Part shown: one piece after another, positions 40,643 to 49,887 of the stretch
Numbering within the stretch: position 1 is the stretch's first letter
Layout: the number at the start of each line of letters is the position of its first letter
Assembly (NCBI RefSeq): GCF_018223345.1
Contig: NZ_CP073587.1
Coordinates: 1,709,001-1,773,000 of the forward strand
Direction: 5' to 3'
Length of the DNA stretch: 64,000 nt
Source: Shewanella yunxiaonensis
Lineage (GTDB): Bacteria > Pseudomonadota > Gammaproteobacteria > Enterobacterales > Shewanellaceae
Made by a program: the position numbers and the translations under genes
The notes under the pieces: model-generated
What the model was told of the DNA's origin: nothing
The model's input: the letters and a program-made list of their open reading frames with translations, nothing else
Databases searched by the model: none

Positions 40643-41059
40643 TTGAACCGCAATGAAAGTTTGGCCTATCTGGTATCGCACCTTAACCTTGACTTGCAGA
40701 ACGAACTGGATAGCCGCCTGAAGTATTATCAGATTGATATCAAGCTCTGGCCTGTGTTGTTTGCGCTGTGGCAGGAAGAAGGGATAAGTCAGACAGAGTT
40801 GTCACGGCGATGCGACGTGGCAAACTACACTATGACACGATTACTTGACCAACTGCAGGGGCTTGGCTTGATTGTTCGTCATCAGGAGGAGGATAACCGT
40901 CGCACCTTTCTGATCTATCTGACCGATCAGGCTAAGGCGATGGAACAGGATTTAATCCGTGAAGCGGAGCGGGTTAATGAGCGTTTTTTGGAAAAGCTGG
41001 ACGAGCAGGAAAGAGCGATGTTGATGGCATTGCTTAACAAAATCAATCACCGGGAATGA
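40643..41059 (+). CDS. MarR family transcriptional regulator
   Basis: The protein has 138 residues from a TTG at 40643, which sits 5 bases after the strong Shine-Dalgarno AGGAGGT. The frame is open to 40580 but no better start is present. The winged helix is clear (EEGISQTELSRRCDVANYTMTRLLDQLQGLGLIVRHQEEDNRRTFLIYLT), with dimerisation helices at each end. MarR proteins repress stress or catabolic genes and respond to small ligands. It is monocistronic; its target could be itself or a neighbour, but no operator was identified. Confidence 0.85.
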   Translation: MNRNESLAYLVSHLNLDLQNELDSRLKYYQIDIKLWPVLFALWQEEGISQTELSRRCDVANYTMTRLLDQLQGLGLIVRHQEEDNRRTFLIYLTDQAKAMEQDLIREAERVNERFLEKLDEQERAMLMALLNKINHRE

Positions 41060-41097
41060 CACTTATCATCCCGGTCTGTTCCGAGCTGTGTTGACAC

Positions 41098-41436
41098 TTA
41101 GATATAAGCAAATAACAAACAAGATAGTCCCGCTAGTAACAACAACTGATAACCGTAGAGATACTTGTTCGCTTCAGAGTGTTTAAGGCTGGCAATCAGC
41201 TGCTCTTGCCGATAGATACGACATAATGTTTGATTGCAGGTCGGATCAGAAATCAACTGACAACGGCAACACTCACCATTACTGAGTTGAAATCGGTGTT
41301 CGCTTTGGGGCGAAAAACTGAACTTTCGTGATACCACCTGGCCATCTACACATAACTGCTCCAATCCAGTCCAGTCGCTGGCTTGTAGCTCGACCAAATG
41401 TTGGTTCACATCGTAGCTGAAACGTACCATCCTCAT
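41098..41436 (-). CDS. Hypothetical tail-anchored small protein
   Basis: The 112-residue protein has a soluble N-terminal part with four cysteines close together (ECCRCQLISDPTCNQTLC, about 55-72). It ends in one hydrophobic segment (LYGYQLLLLAGLSCLLFAY), as in a tail-anchored membrane protein. I do not recognise the family. The cysteine group could bind metal. It stands alone between marR and the dehydrogenase gene. Confidence 0.6.
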   Translation of the reverse strand: MRMVRFSYDVNQHLVELQASDWTGLEQLCVDGQVVSRKFSFSPQSEHRFQLSNGECCRCQLISDPTCNQTLCRIYRQEQLIASLKHSEANKYLYGYQLLLLAGLSCLLFAYI

Positions 41437-41570
41437 AGCTCCGTCAGGGGGACGATAGTGTTAAGTGAAGCAGACGACAAACAGCTTTGCCATTAACAGC
41501 AAATGAACTTTATATTGCATGGTGTTATCTGGTTGGAACGGATAGGAAAATTTTCTGGTCAAACCAGCAT

Positions 41571-41598
41571 CCGGCACCGTGCGTGGAACGTGTGCCGG
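41571..41598. repeat. Inverted repeat downstream of the leucine-type dehydrogenase gene
   Basis: CCGGCAC and GTGCCGG, 14 bases apart, lie 18 bp beyond the stop codon of the minus-strand dehydrogenase gene. The hairpin lacks a T-tract, so it may stabilise the mRNA end or be a weak terminator. Confidence 0.4.
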
Positions 41599-41615
41599 GA
41601 TCTAAGAAAGTGACA

Positions 41616-42653
41616 TTAACCTGCAGCGTGATTGATGATATTGCGCGCCATTTCATCCGCTATTTCAGCTGTCGGGCGGTTTTGTTCGTCCGCCTTTTGA
41701 AAAATAGTCAATAAAGTATCGTAAATCTGTTCGACTTTAGCGGTGGCCTGCTTAACATCATAATTGCTTTCAAATGAAACGTTAATTATTCCGCCGGCAT
41801 TGATCACATAGTCCGGAGCGTAAAGAATGCCCTGTTGCTTAAGTTGCTCGCCGTGCCGCGGTTCTGCCAACTGATTATTGGCACATCCAGCGACTATTTT
41901 GGCCTTCAGTAATCGCAACGTAGCGTCATTGATGGTGGCACCTAAGGCGCAGGGGGCATAAATATCCACATCTTGATCATAGATTTCTTGCGGAACAACG
42001 CTGATAGCATTGAACTCTTGAGCCACTTTCTCCAAAGCTTGTTGGTGAATATCAGTAATGATAAGTTCTGCGCCTTCCTGATAAAGATGTCGGCACAGAT
42101 GATATCCAACATGACCTATCCCTTGAACCGCCACCTTTAGCCCTTTAACATTGTCGCGTTTGAACTGATGCTTAACCGCGGCTTTAATGCCAAGAAATGT
42201 CCCTAATGCCGTAAAGGGAGATGGGTCTCCGCTTTTCCCCTCCAATCCAGCGACATAAGGCGTTTCTTCACTGGCAATTTTAATATCGGCTGGTGATGTA
42301 CCCACATCTTCTGCAGAGTAGTAACTGCCGCCAAGCTTGTTAACAAACTTTCCGAACGCACGAAACAACGCTTCTCGGTTATCCGTACGACTGGGATCCG
42401 CAATAATAACGGCTTTGCCACCCCCCATAGCTAATCCGGCGAGCGCATTTTTATAAGTCATGCCTTTCGAAAGCCTTAATACGTCGGTAAGGGCTTCGTC
42501 ATCAGAGTGATAGTTCCACATACGACAGCCACCGAAGGCTGCGCCAAGGTGGGTGTTGTGTACGGCGATAATGGCCTTTAGACCACTAGCTTCATCATGA
42601 CAGAACACCACCTGTTCATGTCCGTCATAAGCGGGATGATTAAATACAGCCAA
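41616..42653 (-). CDS. Leucine/amino-acid dehydrogenase (Glu/Leu/Phe/Val family)
   Basis: From the TTG at 42653, which has GGAG at good spacing, the product has 345 residues. It contains LGAAFGGCRMWNY, the substrate and catalytic-lysine region KGMTYKNALAGLAMGGGKAVI, and the NAD-binding GIGHVGYHLCRHLYQEG. The enzyme reversibly deaminates branched-chain amino acids to 2-oxo acids using NAD+. Leucine is the likeliest substrate; valine or phenylalanine cannot be excluded by sequence. The longer ATG frame (from 42740) adds 29 residues absent from relatives I recall. Confidence 0.9.
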   Translation of the reverse strand: MAVFNHPAYDGHEQVVFCHDEASGLKAIIAVHNTHLGAAFGGCRMWNYHSDDEALTDVLRLSKGMTYKNALAGLAMGGGKAVIIADPSRTDNREALFRAFGKFVNKLGGSYYSAEDVGTSPADIKIASEETPYVAGLEGKSGDPSPFTALGTFLGIKAAVKHQFKRDNVKGLKVAVQGIGHVGYHLCRHLYQEGAELIITDIHQQALEKVAQEFNAISVVPQEIYDQDVDIYAPCALGATINDATLRLLKAKIVAGCANNQLAEPRHGEQLKQQGILYAPDYVINAGGIINVSFESNYDVKQATAKVEQIYDTLLTIFQKADEQNRPTAEIADEMARNIINHAAG

Positions 42654-42882
42654 GGTGCTTCTCCAAAGTGATATTTGAATATATGCCCCATCGTTGCAGG
42701 GCTTTTGTTGTGATATTGCATTCAGAACGATAGCATCCACTACTTAAGCCAACAAAGTAGGCGAGCAGAACACTATATCAGTGACTGGAAATATACCTTT
42801 CCAAGTTGGTACTTAAAATGGACTGTCACCTTATGGCATGATCCGTTCTTTGAACTGCAACAGAAAAAGTTAAGGAAGAAGT

Positions 42883-43317
42883 ATGACTGAGCCATCCGCC
42901 ACACCAGATGCTGCTGCCCAAGAAGCTATGCGCACGCAGTGGGTCCGCGAGCAGTTTCAGAAAGCTAATCGCTTTTTAGCGGAAAAAGGTATTGTCCCGT
43001 CTAAAGTGATTGCGGAAGAATGCCGCTATTTAGCGCCATTGGTGGCCTTGTGGAAACTGGAATCAAGCATCCCCAGTAAAAAAACATACTGGGTGATAGG
43101 CGGCGATTTACCGGCTGACTTCATCGAAGTTACTGCGGCAAAGGACGCCAGAGAAGCAATGCGGCATTTCTCATTCAGGTGGCAGATGCAAGCTGAAGGT
43201 CTGCTACAGAGCTCTACTGTAGATGCGACGCAGGAAAAATTTGCACAACTATTAATCTCCCGCGCTGAAAGTTTGTATCAATTACAAAATGACGATAGTT
43301 TCTGGCAACAAAACTGA
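42883..43317 (+). CDS. DUF4826 family protein
   Basis: The 144-residue soluble protein has a central VIAEECRYLAPLVALWKLES and KKTYWVIGGDLPADFI segment, recognised as the DUF4826 family of Shewanella and vibrios. The function is unknown. It is divergent from the leucine dehydrogenase gene and followed by a bidirectional terminator shared with rnt. Confidence 0.75.
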   Translation: MTEPSATPDAAAQEAMRTQWVREQFQKANRFLAEKGIVPSKVIAEECRYLAPLVALWKLESSIPSKKTYWVIGGDLPADFIEVTAAKDAREAMRHFSFRWQMQAEGLLQSSTVDATQEKFAQLLISRAESLYQLQNDDSFWQQN

Positions 43318-43327
43318 TTAGCCAAAT

Positions 43328-43353
43328 AAAACACCCGCAATTGCGGGTGTTTT
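43328..43353. terminator. Bidirectional terminator between DUF4826 and rnt genes
   Basis: AAAACACCCGC and GCGGGTGTTTT form a perfect 11-bp stem around a 4-base loop, with A and T tracts on the outer ends. Confidence 0.9.
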
Positions 43354-43371
43354 CACTTTATTGAACTGATG

Positions 43372-44040
43372 TTATGCCGCGTGTTCGTCTTCGTCACTCT
43401 GTTCATCATTTTCGACCGGCCAGCCACCAAGGGCTTTCCAGCGATTTACGATATAACAAAATAATTCAGCAGTACGTTCAGTATCATACAATGCTGAATG
43501 TGCTTCTTTATTGTCAAAAGCTATTCCTGCAAGAGAACATGCTTTAGCCAATACCGTATGGCCTAATGCCAATCCAGCAAGAGTTGCAGTATCGAATGTT
43601 GCAAACGGATGGAAGGGGGAACGTTTGATCCCGGTGCGTTCGATGGCTTTACTGACAAAGCCATGATCAAATGCTGCATTATGCCCGACTAATATTGCGC
43701 GATGGCAACCTGTGTCTTTCAACCCTTTACGGATTGCCTTGAAAATTTCTTTAAAAGCTTCTGCTTCATCGACAGCGCCGCGGAGCGGGTTGTATGGGTC
43801 GATACCGTTAAACGCCAGTGCTTCTGGCTCAAGATTTGCGCCCTCAAATGGCGCTATATGGAAATGTACAGTTTTATCCACGACTAACTGCCCATTTTCG
43901 TCCATTTTTAATAAGGTGGCTGCAATTTCCAGTAGGGCATCAGTTGCGGCATTAAATCCCGCCGTTTCGACGTCTACCACAACCGGATAATACCCTCGAA
44001 ATCGATATTTGAGCTGGTTACTCGAGGTAGGGTGACTCAT
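43372..44040 (-). CDS. rnt: Ribonuclease T
   Basis: The 222-residue DEDDh exonuclease shows Exo[11 protein letters not shown], Exo[14 protein letters not shown] and Exo[16 protein letters not shown], matching E. coli RNase T (215 residues). It trims the 3' ends of tRNA and other stable RNAs and removes the terminal A of tRNA. It is divergent from motY, an arrangement shared with vibrios. Confidence 0.95.
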   Translation of the reverse strand: MSHPTSSNQLKYRFRGYYPVVVDVETAGFNAATDALLEIAATLLKMDENGQLVVDKTVHFHIAPFEGANLEPEALAFNGIDPYNPLRGAVDEAEAFKEIFKAIRKGLKDTGCHRAILVGHNAAFDHGFVSKAIERTGIKRSPFHPFATFDTATLAGLALGHTVLAKACSLAGIAFDNKEAHSALYDTERTAELFCYIVNRWKALGGWPVENDEQSDEDEHAA

Positions 44041-44122
44041 GATATATCTCTATACAAATGCAAGGCGGGTATTATGCGCAATCGTGACAGGCGTGTCATG
44101 TCTGATTGCTGAATTTATCGCC

Positions 44123-44149
44123 TAAAGGTTTCTGATTCTTCACCGATAA
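44123..44149 (+). promoter_or_regulatory. Sigma-28 (FliA) promoter for motY
   Basis: TAAAGGTT, exactly 11 bases, then ACCGATAA closely matches the flagellar sigma-28 consensus TAAAGTTT-N11-GCCGATAA. It lies 35 bp before the motY ATG. Only one base differs in the -35 and one in the -10. Confidence 0.8.
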
Positions 44150-44184
44150 CATCAGTATGACCAAAGAACTGACGAGTTTTTTCC

Positions 44185-45060
44185 ATGTGGTATAGAGTGC
44201 TTTTGCTATCATCACTTTCGATATTGCCGCTGACGACTTCTGCTGAATTGCGGCATTATGTGGCGTCATTGGATCAATCCCAGTGGAAGTTACTAAAGAA
44301 TTCGCCCGTGGCCTGCACTTTAGAGCACGACATTCCATCCTATGGCCGCGCAGTATTTAGTAGCCGAGCCGGTAAAGAACTGAATTTACAATTTACTTTG
44401 GATATGTGGCAAAAGCCGGACGCGGTTACCGATGCCCGTTTATTGAGTAAAGCGCCTATGTGGCGACCAGGGGTAATGTCTCGTACAATCACTGACTTGC
44501 ATTATCAGAAGTATTTTAATGGTGAAGTACCCAAAAGAGCAGCATGGACTATGCTCAATGAACTTGAGCGAGGTATGGAACCAACATTTTATTACACCGA
44601 CTGGAACGATAAAGACAGTACTGTAGCTGTCGGCTTGTCATCGGTGAACTTTCGCGGAGAGTATGCAGACTTTAAACAATGTCTGGCTAACTTGTTGCCC
44701 TACAGTTTTGATGATATCGCCTTTACTGTATTGACGTATGAATCCGGTGGCGCAGAGCTTACCCGCAGTTCAAAAGCCCAATTAGCCAGAGTGCAACAGT
44801 ATCTGAAATATGACCAAGAGGTCGAGCTGGTGTTGATAGATGGATACACAGACAGTTTTGGTGGGCGTAGCATCAACCAGAAGGTTTCTGAAAAACGCGC
44901 GGATGCAGTAAAGCAACTGTTTGTCTCAGAGGGGATCGCGGCCAATCGAATTAAAGCTGAAGGGCATGGTGAACGACGGCATGTTGCATTGAATACCTCA
45001 GATAGTGAGCGTGAACGTAACCGTCGGGTAGTTATCAGAATAACTAAGCCAGAAGAATAA
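44185..45060 (+). CDS. motY: Sodium-driven flagellar motor protein MotY
   Basis: The 291-residue protein has a signal peptide (LLSSLSILPLTTSA) and aligns with Vibrio MotY: SQWKLLKNSPVACTLEHDIPSYGRAVFSS in the N-terminal MotY domain, YSFDDIAFTVL in the middle, and a C-terminal OmpA-like peptidoglycan-binding domain (GYTDS...EGHGERR). MotY forms the T-ring that anchors the PomA/PomB stator in polar Na+-type flagella. The sigma-28 promoter and divergent rnt support the name. A terminator follows. Confidence 0.95.
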   Translation: MWYRVLLLSSLSILPLTTSAELRHYVASLDQSQWKLLKNSPVACTLEHDIPSYGRAVFSSRAGKELNLQFTLDMWQKPDAVTDARLLSKAPMWRPGVMSRTITDLHYQKYFNGEVPKRAAWTMLNELERGMEPTFYYTDWNDKDSTVAVGLSSVNFRGEYADFKQCLANLLPYSFDDIAFTVLTYESGGAELTRSSKAQLARVQQYLKYDQEVELVLIDGYTDSFGGRSINQKVSEKRADAVKQLFVSEGIAANRIKAEGHGERRHVALNTSDSERERNRRVVIRITKPEE

Positions 45061-45075
45061 TGGTCAATTTATATG

Positions 45076-45110
45076 AATAAAAAATCTGGCTAAATGCCGG
45101 ATTTTTTATT
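45076..45110 (+). terminator. Terminator after motY
   Basis: AATAAAAAATC and GATTTTTTATT form a long A/T stem with GGC/GCC near the loop, starting 16 bp after the motY stop codon. The T-run is part of the stem. Confidence 0.75.
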
Positions 45111-45122
45111 TGGAGTGACAAT

Positions 45123-45291
45123 AAAAAATAAAAAGCCCATTCGTAATGAATGGGCAAAAAAAATACAGTATTGCAATCAACAAATTGAAGGAAGGAAGTC
45201 AAGCATAAGAACCAAACTGATATCACTGAAAACACACCAGTTTGAAAACTCCTTTTGTCCGGTAACTCAATAAACAAGCTTCCAGAACATG
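45123..45291 (-). ncRNA. Candidate small RNA, about 165 nt, not recognised
   Basis: On the minus strand a near-consensus promoter (45298-45326) is followed by about 165 bases ending in a strong terminator: stem GCCCATTC / GAATGGGC, loop of 5, then TTTTT-A-TTTTTT. No likely protein is present; the only frame (77 codons) lacks a convincing start and runs through the terminator. A pyrimidine-rich stretch, ACTTCCTTCCTTC, could pair with Shine-Dalgarno regions. It resembles no sRNA I can recall (not Spot 42, RyhB, Qrr or GcvB). Confidence 0.5.
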
Positions 45292-45297
45292 TGAATT

Positions 45298-45326
45298 ATT
45301 CTAGGGGTAAGTCGAAATTTCGGCAA
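45298..45326 (-). promoter_or_regulatory. Sigma-70 promoter driving the candidate small RNA
   Basis: Read on the minus strand: TTGCCG (-35), a 17-bp spacer, TAGAAT (-10). Transcription would begin near 45291. Confidence 0.6.
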
Positions 45327-45982
45327 GCGAGAAAAATTGCTGTTTAAGATAAAAAAAACTAATAACCAGAAGGTGATACCTGTCACTAAATCATAATGGA
45401 AACCATAAAAATGGTGTTTTAATCATAACTGATGCATATATTTTCACTGAAATTCCCTTGCCCACAAATTATCGGAAGACACGAGTTAGCAGAGTGATGT
45501 TATATAACCTGTAAATATGCGGCAATTAACTTTGAAAGATATCATTTACAATTTTGTAACTTTTTTGGCATCAGAAAATATATTCAATTTAAAAATCAAT
45601 ATCAGGATAAAAATTAGGGTTGGTTTCTATTTCAATGGAGTTAATTTACATAAATGTTAATGTTTAGCAATAAACTGTGAGCGATGGCTCAATGAATTAG
45701 CGGCGCTAGGCTAAGCATCATCTAAATTGCTCTCCAATAAAAAACATAATCTCCTTGCCATTTTATCGTTACGGTCATCTGCCGATCTCTGTTTACTTTT
45801 TTGGTAATAAAGACTTACGGAAACCGGGGACTATGCCTGGATCGTTGCAGCTGATGCGATTTTTTCTTAGCGGTTTGTCAAGTTCTTCCGCGTCAATTGG
45901 GGCAACAAAAGCAACTGATTAAGCTGCGGTTAAGTTACCAAAAATTAAATTGAGATGTCGAAGCCGTTTGCTTTGCCGGCCA
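45327..45982. other. Long A/T-rich intergenic stretch before the tol operon
   Basis: This 650-bp stretch holds no recognised gene. A 29-codon plus-strand frame (45833-45922, MPGSLQLMRFFLSGLSSSSA) has no good ribosome site and is probably chance. A small hairpin TGAGC/GCTCA lies near 45681. The rest is A/T rich and could carry upstream regulatory sites. Confidence 0.4.
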
Positions 45983-46011
45983 TTCACAAGCGTGAGCCGG
46001 ATCGGTATAGT
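45983..46011 (+). promoter_or_regulatory. Sigma-70 promoter of the ybgC-tol-pal operon
   Basis: TTCACA, a 17-bp spacer and TATAGT, each hexamer five of six, lie 34 bp before the ybgC ATG. Confidence 0.65.
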
Positions 46012-46045
46012 AGTGGGCATTTGTGGCAGGAAATCAGTAGGATCT

Positions 46046-46447
46046 ATGTTTCGCTGGCCTATTACCGTCTATTACGAAGACACCGATGCTGGTGGGGTGG
46101 TTTATCACTCCAATTACCTCAAATTTTTTGAGCGCGCACGCAGTGAATGGCTGCGGGCAATGGGAATTTGTCAGAGTGAGTTGCTGAAGCAGGATTTAGC
46201 ATTTGTTGTACGTAAAGCAGAACTCGATTTCTGCCATGCTGCTCGTTTTGAACAACAACTTTGCGTAGAGAGCTGGATCTCGGAGTTGAAACGGGCATCG
46301 CTGGTGTTTGAACAGCAACTTGTTGATGAAAATGGTATCTGTTATTGCAAGGCTTCAATTAAAATAGCTTCAGTTTCGTTGAGCAAGATGAAACCACAAG
46401 CTATTCCCGAACCGATTTTGCAGGAGTTTAAAATAGGTGAACGCTGA
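46046..46447 (+). CDS. ybgC: Tol-Pal-associated acyl-CoA thioesterase YbgC
   Basis: From the ATG at 46046, with AGGAT upstream, the product has 133 residues (E. coli 134). The hot-dog fold motif [30 protein letters not shown] is complete, including the catalytic aspartate of DTDA. YbgC hydrolyses acyl-CoA or acyl-ACP thioesters at the inner membrane. It is the first gene of the tol-pal operon, and tolQ starts 11 bp before its end. The longer frame from 45950 includes the promoter and is rejected. Confidence 0.94.
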   Translation: MFRWPITVYYEDTDAGGVVYHSNYLKFFERARSEWLRAMGICQSELLKQDLAFVVRKAELDFCHAARFEQQLCVESWISELKRASLVFEQQLVDENGICYCKASIKIASVSLSKMKPQAIPEPILQEFKIGER

Positions 46448-47126
46448 TATTTCTTTTATAGGGTTGTTTTTACAGGCAAGTTTGTTAGTCAAACTGGTCA
46501 TGCTCACCTTGTTATCGCTATCAATCGTTTCTTGGGCCGTTATCATACAGCGTCGAAAAGTGTTGAGTGATGCAAAGCATAGGGCCGAACAATTTGAAGA
46601 AAAATTCTGGTCAGGTGTAGATCTCAACCGCTTATATCATGATTTGGCCGCCCGCCAAGACAGCAATACTGGGCTGGAAATCATGTTTGTGTCAGGGTTC
46701 AAAGAATACGCACGTCTTAGCAAAATCAGTAGCCGAGCGCCAGAAGCAGTGATGGATGGCAGCTATCGCGCCATGCGGATTGCGTTATCAAAAGAACTGG
46801 AAGAGCTGGAAACACATCTGCCATTACTGGCAACCATTGGCTCTACGAGCCCTTATATCGGCTTGTTTGGCACCGTTTGGGGGATCATGAATGCCTTCAT
46901 TGCACTTGGTGCCGTTCAAAACGCTACGTTAGCAATGGTCGCCCCCGGGATTGCAGAAGCCTTGATTGCGACTGCCATGGGCTTGTTTGCCGCGATCCCC
47001 GCGGTCATCGCCTATAACCGTTTTTCCACCAAGGTAGAAAAGTTGGAATCTCATTACGCCAACTTTATGGAGGAATTTTCTAATATTCTCCATCGCCAGG
47101 CATATACCGAGAAGGACCCCGCATGA
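46437..47126 (+). CDS. tolQ: Tol-Pal system proton-channel subunit TolQ
   Basis: The 229-residue inner-membrane protein has three membrane segments. The first is at about 10-32; the other two surround the conserved [27 protein letters not shown] region at about 125-205. With TolR it forms the proton channel that energises TolA. The GTG start at 46437 overlaps ybgC by 11 bp. tolR begins within its stop codon. Confidence 0.96.
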   Translation: MNADISFIGLFLQASLLVKLVMLTLLSLSIVSWAVIIQRRKVLSDAKHRAEQFEEKFWSGVDLNRLYHDLAARQDSNTGLEIMFVSGFKEYARLSKISSRAPEAVMDGSYRAMRIALSKELEELETHLPLLATIGSTSPYIGLFGTVWGIMNAFIALGAVQNATLAMVAPGIAEALIATAMGLFAAIPAVIAYNRFSTKVEKLESHYANFMEEFSNILHRQAYTEKDPA

Positions 47127-47566
47127 ATCAGGGATATCAGCGTAAACGCCGGCGCCCGGTAGCTGAAATCAACGTGGTTCCCTACATCGACGTGATGTTG
47201 GTGTTGCTAATCATTTTCATGGTGACCGCGCCGATTGTGTCACAGGGTGTAAAAGTAGACTTGCCCCAAGCGACTTCAGAGCCATTGCCTGCCGATAGCA
47301 AACCGCCGGTGATCGCCTCGATTGATGCTGAGGGTGAATACTTTCTGGATGTCGGTGGTGCGCCAAGTAACGAACCGCTAGATTTGGATGATGTTGCGAC
47401 TCGGGTGGCGGCAATCATTCAGCTGGAACCAGATCGACCTGTTGTCGTCAAAGGTGATAGAGCCATTCCGTATGAGAAGGTTATCCAGCTAATGGTCACG
47501 TTGCAGAAGGCTGGCGTGCCTTCAGTGGGTCTGATGACAGATTCACCGGACGAGGAGAAGAAGTAA
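47123..47566 (+). CDS. tolR: Tol-Pal system protein TolR
   Basis: The 147-residue protein has one N-terminal membrane helix with the essential aspartate ([18 protein letters not shown]) and a periplasmic domain. It is the TolQ partner (ExbD family) and probably binds peptidoglycan upon activation. ATG overlaps the tolQ stop (ATGA). Confidence 0.96.
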   Translation: MNQGYQRKRRRPVAEINVVPYIDVMLVLLIIFMVTAPIVSQGVKVDLPQATSEPLPADSKPPVIASIDAEGEYFLDVGGAPSNEPLDLDDVATRVAAIIQLEPDRPVVVKGDRAIPYEKVIQLMVTLQKAGVPSVGLMTDSPDEEKK

Positions 47567-48529
47567 GTGGCCGGGCAAGCTGATTTTAAACTACCGCTGA
47601 TTATTTCTGCGGTATTGCATATCGGTGTGATTGCTGCACTGGCATTGAATGTAGACTTCAACAAGAAGCCAACAGATACCATGATGTCAGAGTCCAAAGC
47701 CCCGCCGGTACAAGCGGTAGTGGTCGATCAACAAAAAGTTGATGATTATGTGCAGAAATTGAAGGCGGATAAAGCAGCGGCTGTGCGTAAAGAACACGAA
47801 CGACAGGCTGAACTCGAACGCCAGGCAGATTTGGCTAAACAAGCCCGTGAGCAAGAGCAGGCGCGTATTCAGAAATTGGCTGAAGAGCGTAAACAGCAAG
47901 AAATTGAAGCCAAACAAGCTGCCGATATGGCAAAAGCGGCACAGCTAAAAGCGCAACAAGAGCAAAAGCGGGCTCAACAGGCTGAAGCTGATCGTAAGCT
48001 CAAGGAACAACAACGTCAGCAGGCAGAAGCAGCCGCCAAAGCCGCTGAAGAAAAACGTAAAGCGGAAGAAGTCGCGGCGAAAAAGGCCGAAGCCGACCGC
48101 AAGGCTCGTGAAGACGCTGCCAGAAAGGCTAAAGCAGAAGCGGATCGTAAAGCAAAGGCCGAAGCAGAACGTCGGCGTCAAGAACAGGAACTGGCTGACG
48201 CTATGGCTGCCGAACAATCTGCCGTTTCTGCGGCGCGTAACAAGCAGTTACAAAGCGAGTTAAGTAAATATAAAGCCATGATTACATCTACTATTCAGCG
48301 CAATCTGGTACTTGATGAAGCAATGCGCGGCAAGAGTTGTCACGTCGAAATTAAGCTCGCGTCTGATGGCTTTGTGACCAGTGTGCAGACGACCGGTGGC
48401 GATCCAGTGGTTTGCCGTGCAGCCAAGGCTGCAATTAATAAAGCGGGGCGGTTGCCAGTTTCGCAAGAACCGGATGTCTATCAGTTGCTGAAAGATATTA
48501 ACCTGGAAGTTAGACCGGAATTCAATTAG
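47567..48529 (+). CDS. tolA: Tol-Pal system protein TolA
   Basis: The 320-residue protein has an inner-membrane helix at about 8-27, then a very long Ala/Lys/Glu/Gln-rich coiled-coil domain to about residue 230. The C-terminal globular domain has a cysteine pair (GKSCHVEI, VVCRAAKAAI). TolA spans the periplasm and links TolQR to Pal and TolB. A GTG start directly follows the tolR stop. It is shorter than E. coli TolA (421), mainly in the coiled coil. Confidence 0.94.
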   Translation: MAGQADFKLPLIISAVLHIGVIAALALNVDFNKKPTDTMMSESKAPPVQAVVVDQQKVDDYVQKLKADKAAAVRKEHERQAELERQADLAKQAREQEQARIQKLAEERKQQEIEAKQAADMAKAAQLKAQQEQKRAQQAEADRKLKEQQRQQAEAAAKAAEEKRKAEEVAAKKAEADRKAREDAARKAKAEADRKAKAEAERRRQEQELADAMAAEQSAVSAARNKQLQSELSKYKAMITSTIQRNLVLDEAMRGKSCHVEIKLASDGFVTSVQTTGGDPVVCRAAKAAINKAGRLPVSQEPDVYQLLKDINLEVRPEFN

Positions 48530-48538
48530 AGGAGTCCC

Positions 48539-49864
48539 ATGAAATATTTTGCTCAAGGTCTGATGGTTGTAATAGCGCTGCTGACATTACCGGCAAGAGC
48601 GGCATTGGACATTGTGATTACTGAAGGGGTGGATGCTGCCAGGCCGATTGCGGTCGTCCCATTTGTATGGCAAGGCGTTACACCCCCACCGAGTTCAATA
48701 TCTGACGTAGTTGAGTCTGATCTAACGCGAAGCGGTACCTTTAAGCCGTTGGATGAAACCGGGCTCGGACAACGAAGCATTGGGCAGATCGGTGATTTTA
48801 ATATTGACGACTGGCGTAATGTTTCGGCAGAAGCGGTATTGATGGGAACCATCAAGCCTTATGGTCAGGATCAGTATCTGGTGAGCTTTGATCTGGTGGA
48901 TTTAGTCAAAGCCCAAATGCAGGCCAAAGGGCCACAGCCTAAAAGCGAGTATCTGTTAGATAGCCGCCAGACGGTGATTAGTGCTGCACAATTCCGCCAA
49001 TATGGGCATCGTATCAGCGATATCGTCTATGAAAAACTGACCGGTATTCGGGGTGCGTTTTTGACACGTATTGCTTATGTGGTAATAGACCGAAGCCAGC
49101 CAAATCCTTATCAACTGATGATTGCTGATTACGACGGTTACAATGAGCAGATGTTACTGCGTTCACCAGAACCGTTGATGTCACCGGCTTGGTCGCCTGA
49201 TGGACGTAAATTGGCATATGTCAGCTTTGAAAACAAAAAAGCCGAGATCTTTATTCAGGATATCTACAATCGTACTCGTCAGAAGATCACCAGTTACCCT
49301 GGTATTAACGGTTCACCGAGTTTCTCACCTGATGGACGTAAGTTGGCGATCACCCTATCAAAAGATGGACAACCAGAAATTTACGTTGTCGATATCGCGA
49401 CTGGGGCGTTAACCCGTATCACAAACCATTACGCGATTGATACCGAACCATCATGGTTTCCTGATGGTAAATCGCTGGTATTTACCTCAGAACGAGGTGG
49501 GCGGCCACAGCTATATCAGTTTGAATTAGCTTCTAAAAAAATTACTCGTTTAACATTTGATGGTGAATGGAATTTAGGCGGCGAGGTCACGCCAGATGGT
49601 CGCAGTTTGATTTTTGTCAATCGTACCAATGGTAAGTTCAACATCGCCAGAATGGATCTACAAACCCGTTTTATGCAGGTCCTAACCTCAACCCGATTGG
49701 ATGAATCACCCAGTGTGGCTCCCAACGGGACTATGGTGATTTATGGCACAACTTATGGCAATAAACAGGTGCTAGCGGCTGTGTCAGTAGACGGACGATT
49801 TAAAGCTAGATTGCCGATGGGACAGGGGGAAGTTAAATCTCCAGCCTGGTCCCCATTTTTATAA
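48539..49864 (+). CDS. tolB: Tol-Pal system periplasmic protein TolB
   Basis: The 441-residue protein has a signal peptide ending LPARA (about residue 21), an N-terminal alpha/beta domain, and a six-bladed beta-propeller with repeated [12 protein letters not shown] motifs ([41 protein letters not shown]). It cycles between TolA and Pal. AGAGGAG precedes the ATG. Confidence 0.96.
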   Translation: MKYFAQGLMVVIALLTLPARAALDIVITEGVDAARPIAVVPFVWQGVTPPPSSISDVVESDLTRSGTFKPLDETGLGQRSIGQIGDFNIDDWRNVSAEAVLMGTIKPYGQDQYLVSFDLVDLVKAQMQAKGPQPKSEYLLDSRQTVISAAQFRQYGHRISDIVYEKLTGIRGAFLTRIAYVVIDRSQPNPYQLMIADYDGYNEQMLLRSPEPLMSPAWSPDGRKLAYVSFENKKAEIFIQDIYNRTRQKITSYPGINGSPSFSPDGRKLAITLSKDGQPEIYVVDIATGALTRITNHYAIDTEPSWFPDGKSLVFTSERGGRPQLYQFELASKKITRLTFDGEWNLGGEVTPDGRSLIFVNRTNGKFNIARMDLQTRFMQVLTSTRLDESPSVAPNGTMVIYGTTYGNKQVLAAVSVDGRFKARLPMGQGEVKSPAWSPFL

Positions 49865-49887
49865 TTGAATGAGAGAAGGATTTAATC

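Noticed and set aside
45044..45277. 77-codon minus-strand frame overlapping the candidate sRNA and motY end
   Set aside because: It has no convincing start, runs through two terminators and ends inside motY. A non-coding RNA explains the promoter and terminator better.
45833..45922. 29-codon frame MPGSLQLMRFF before the tol operon
   Set aside because: It lacks a ribosome site and a family resemblance and is short enough to occur by chance.
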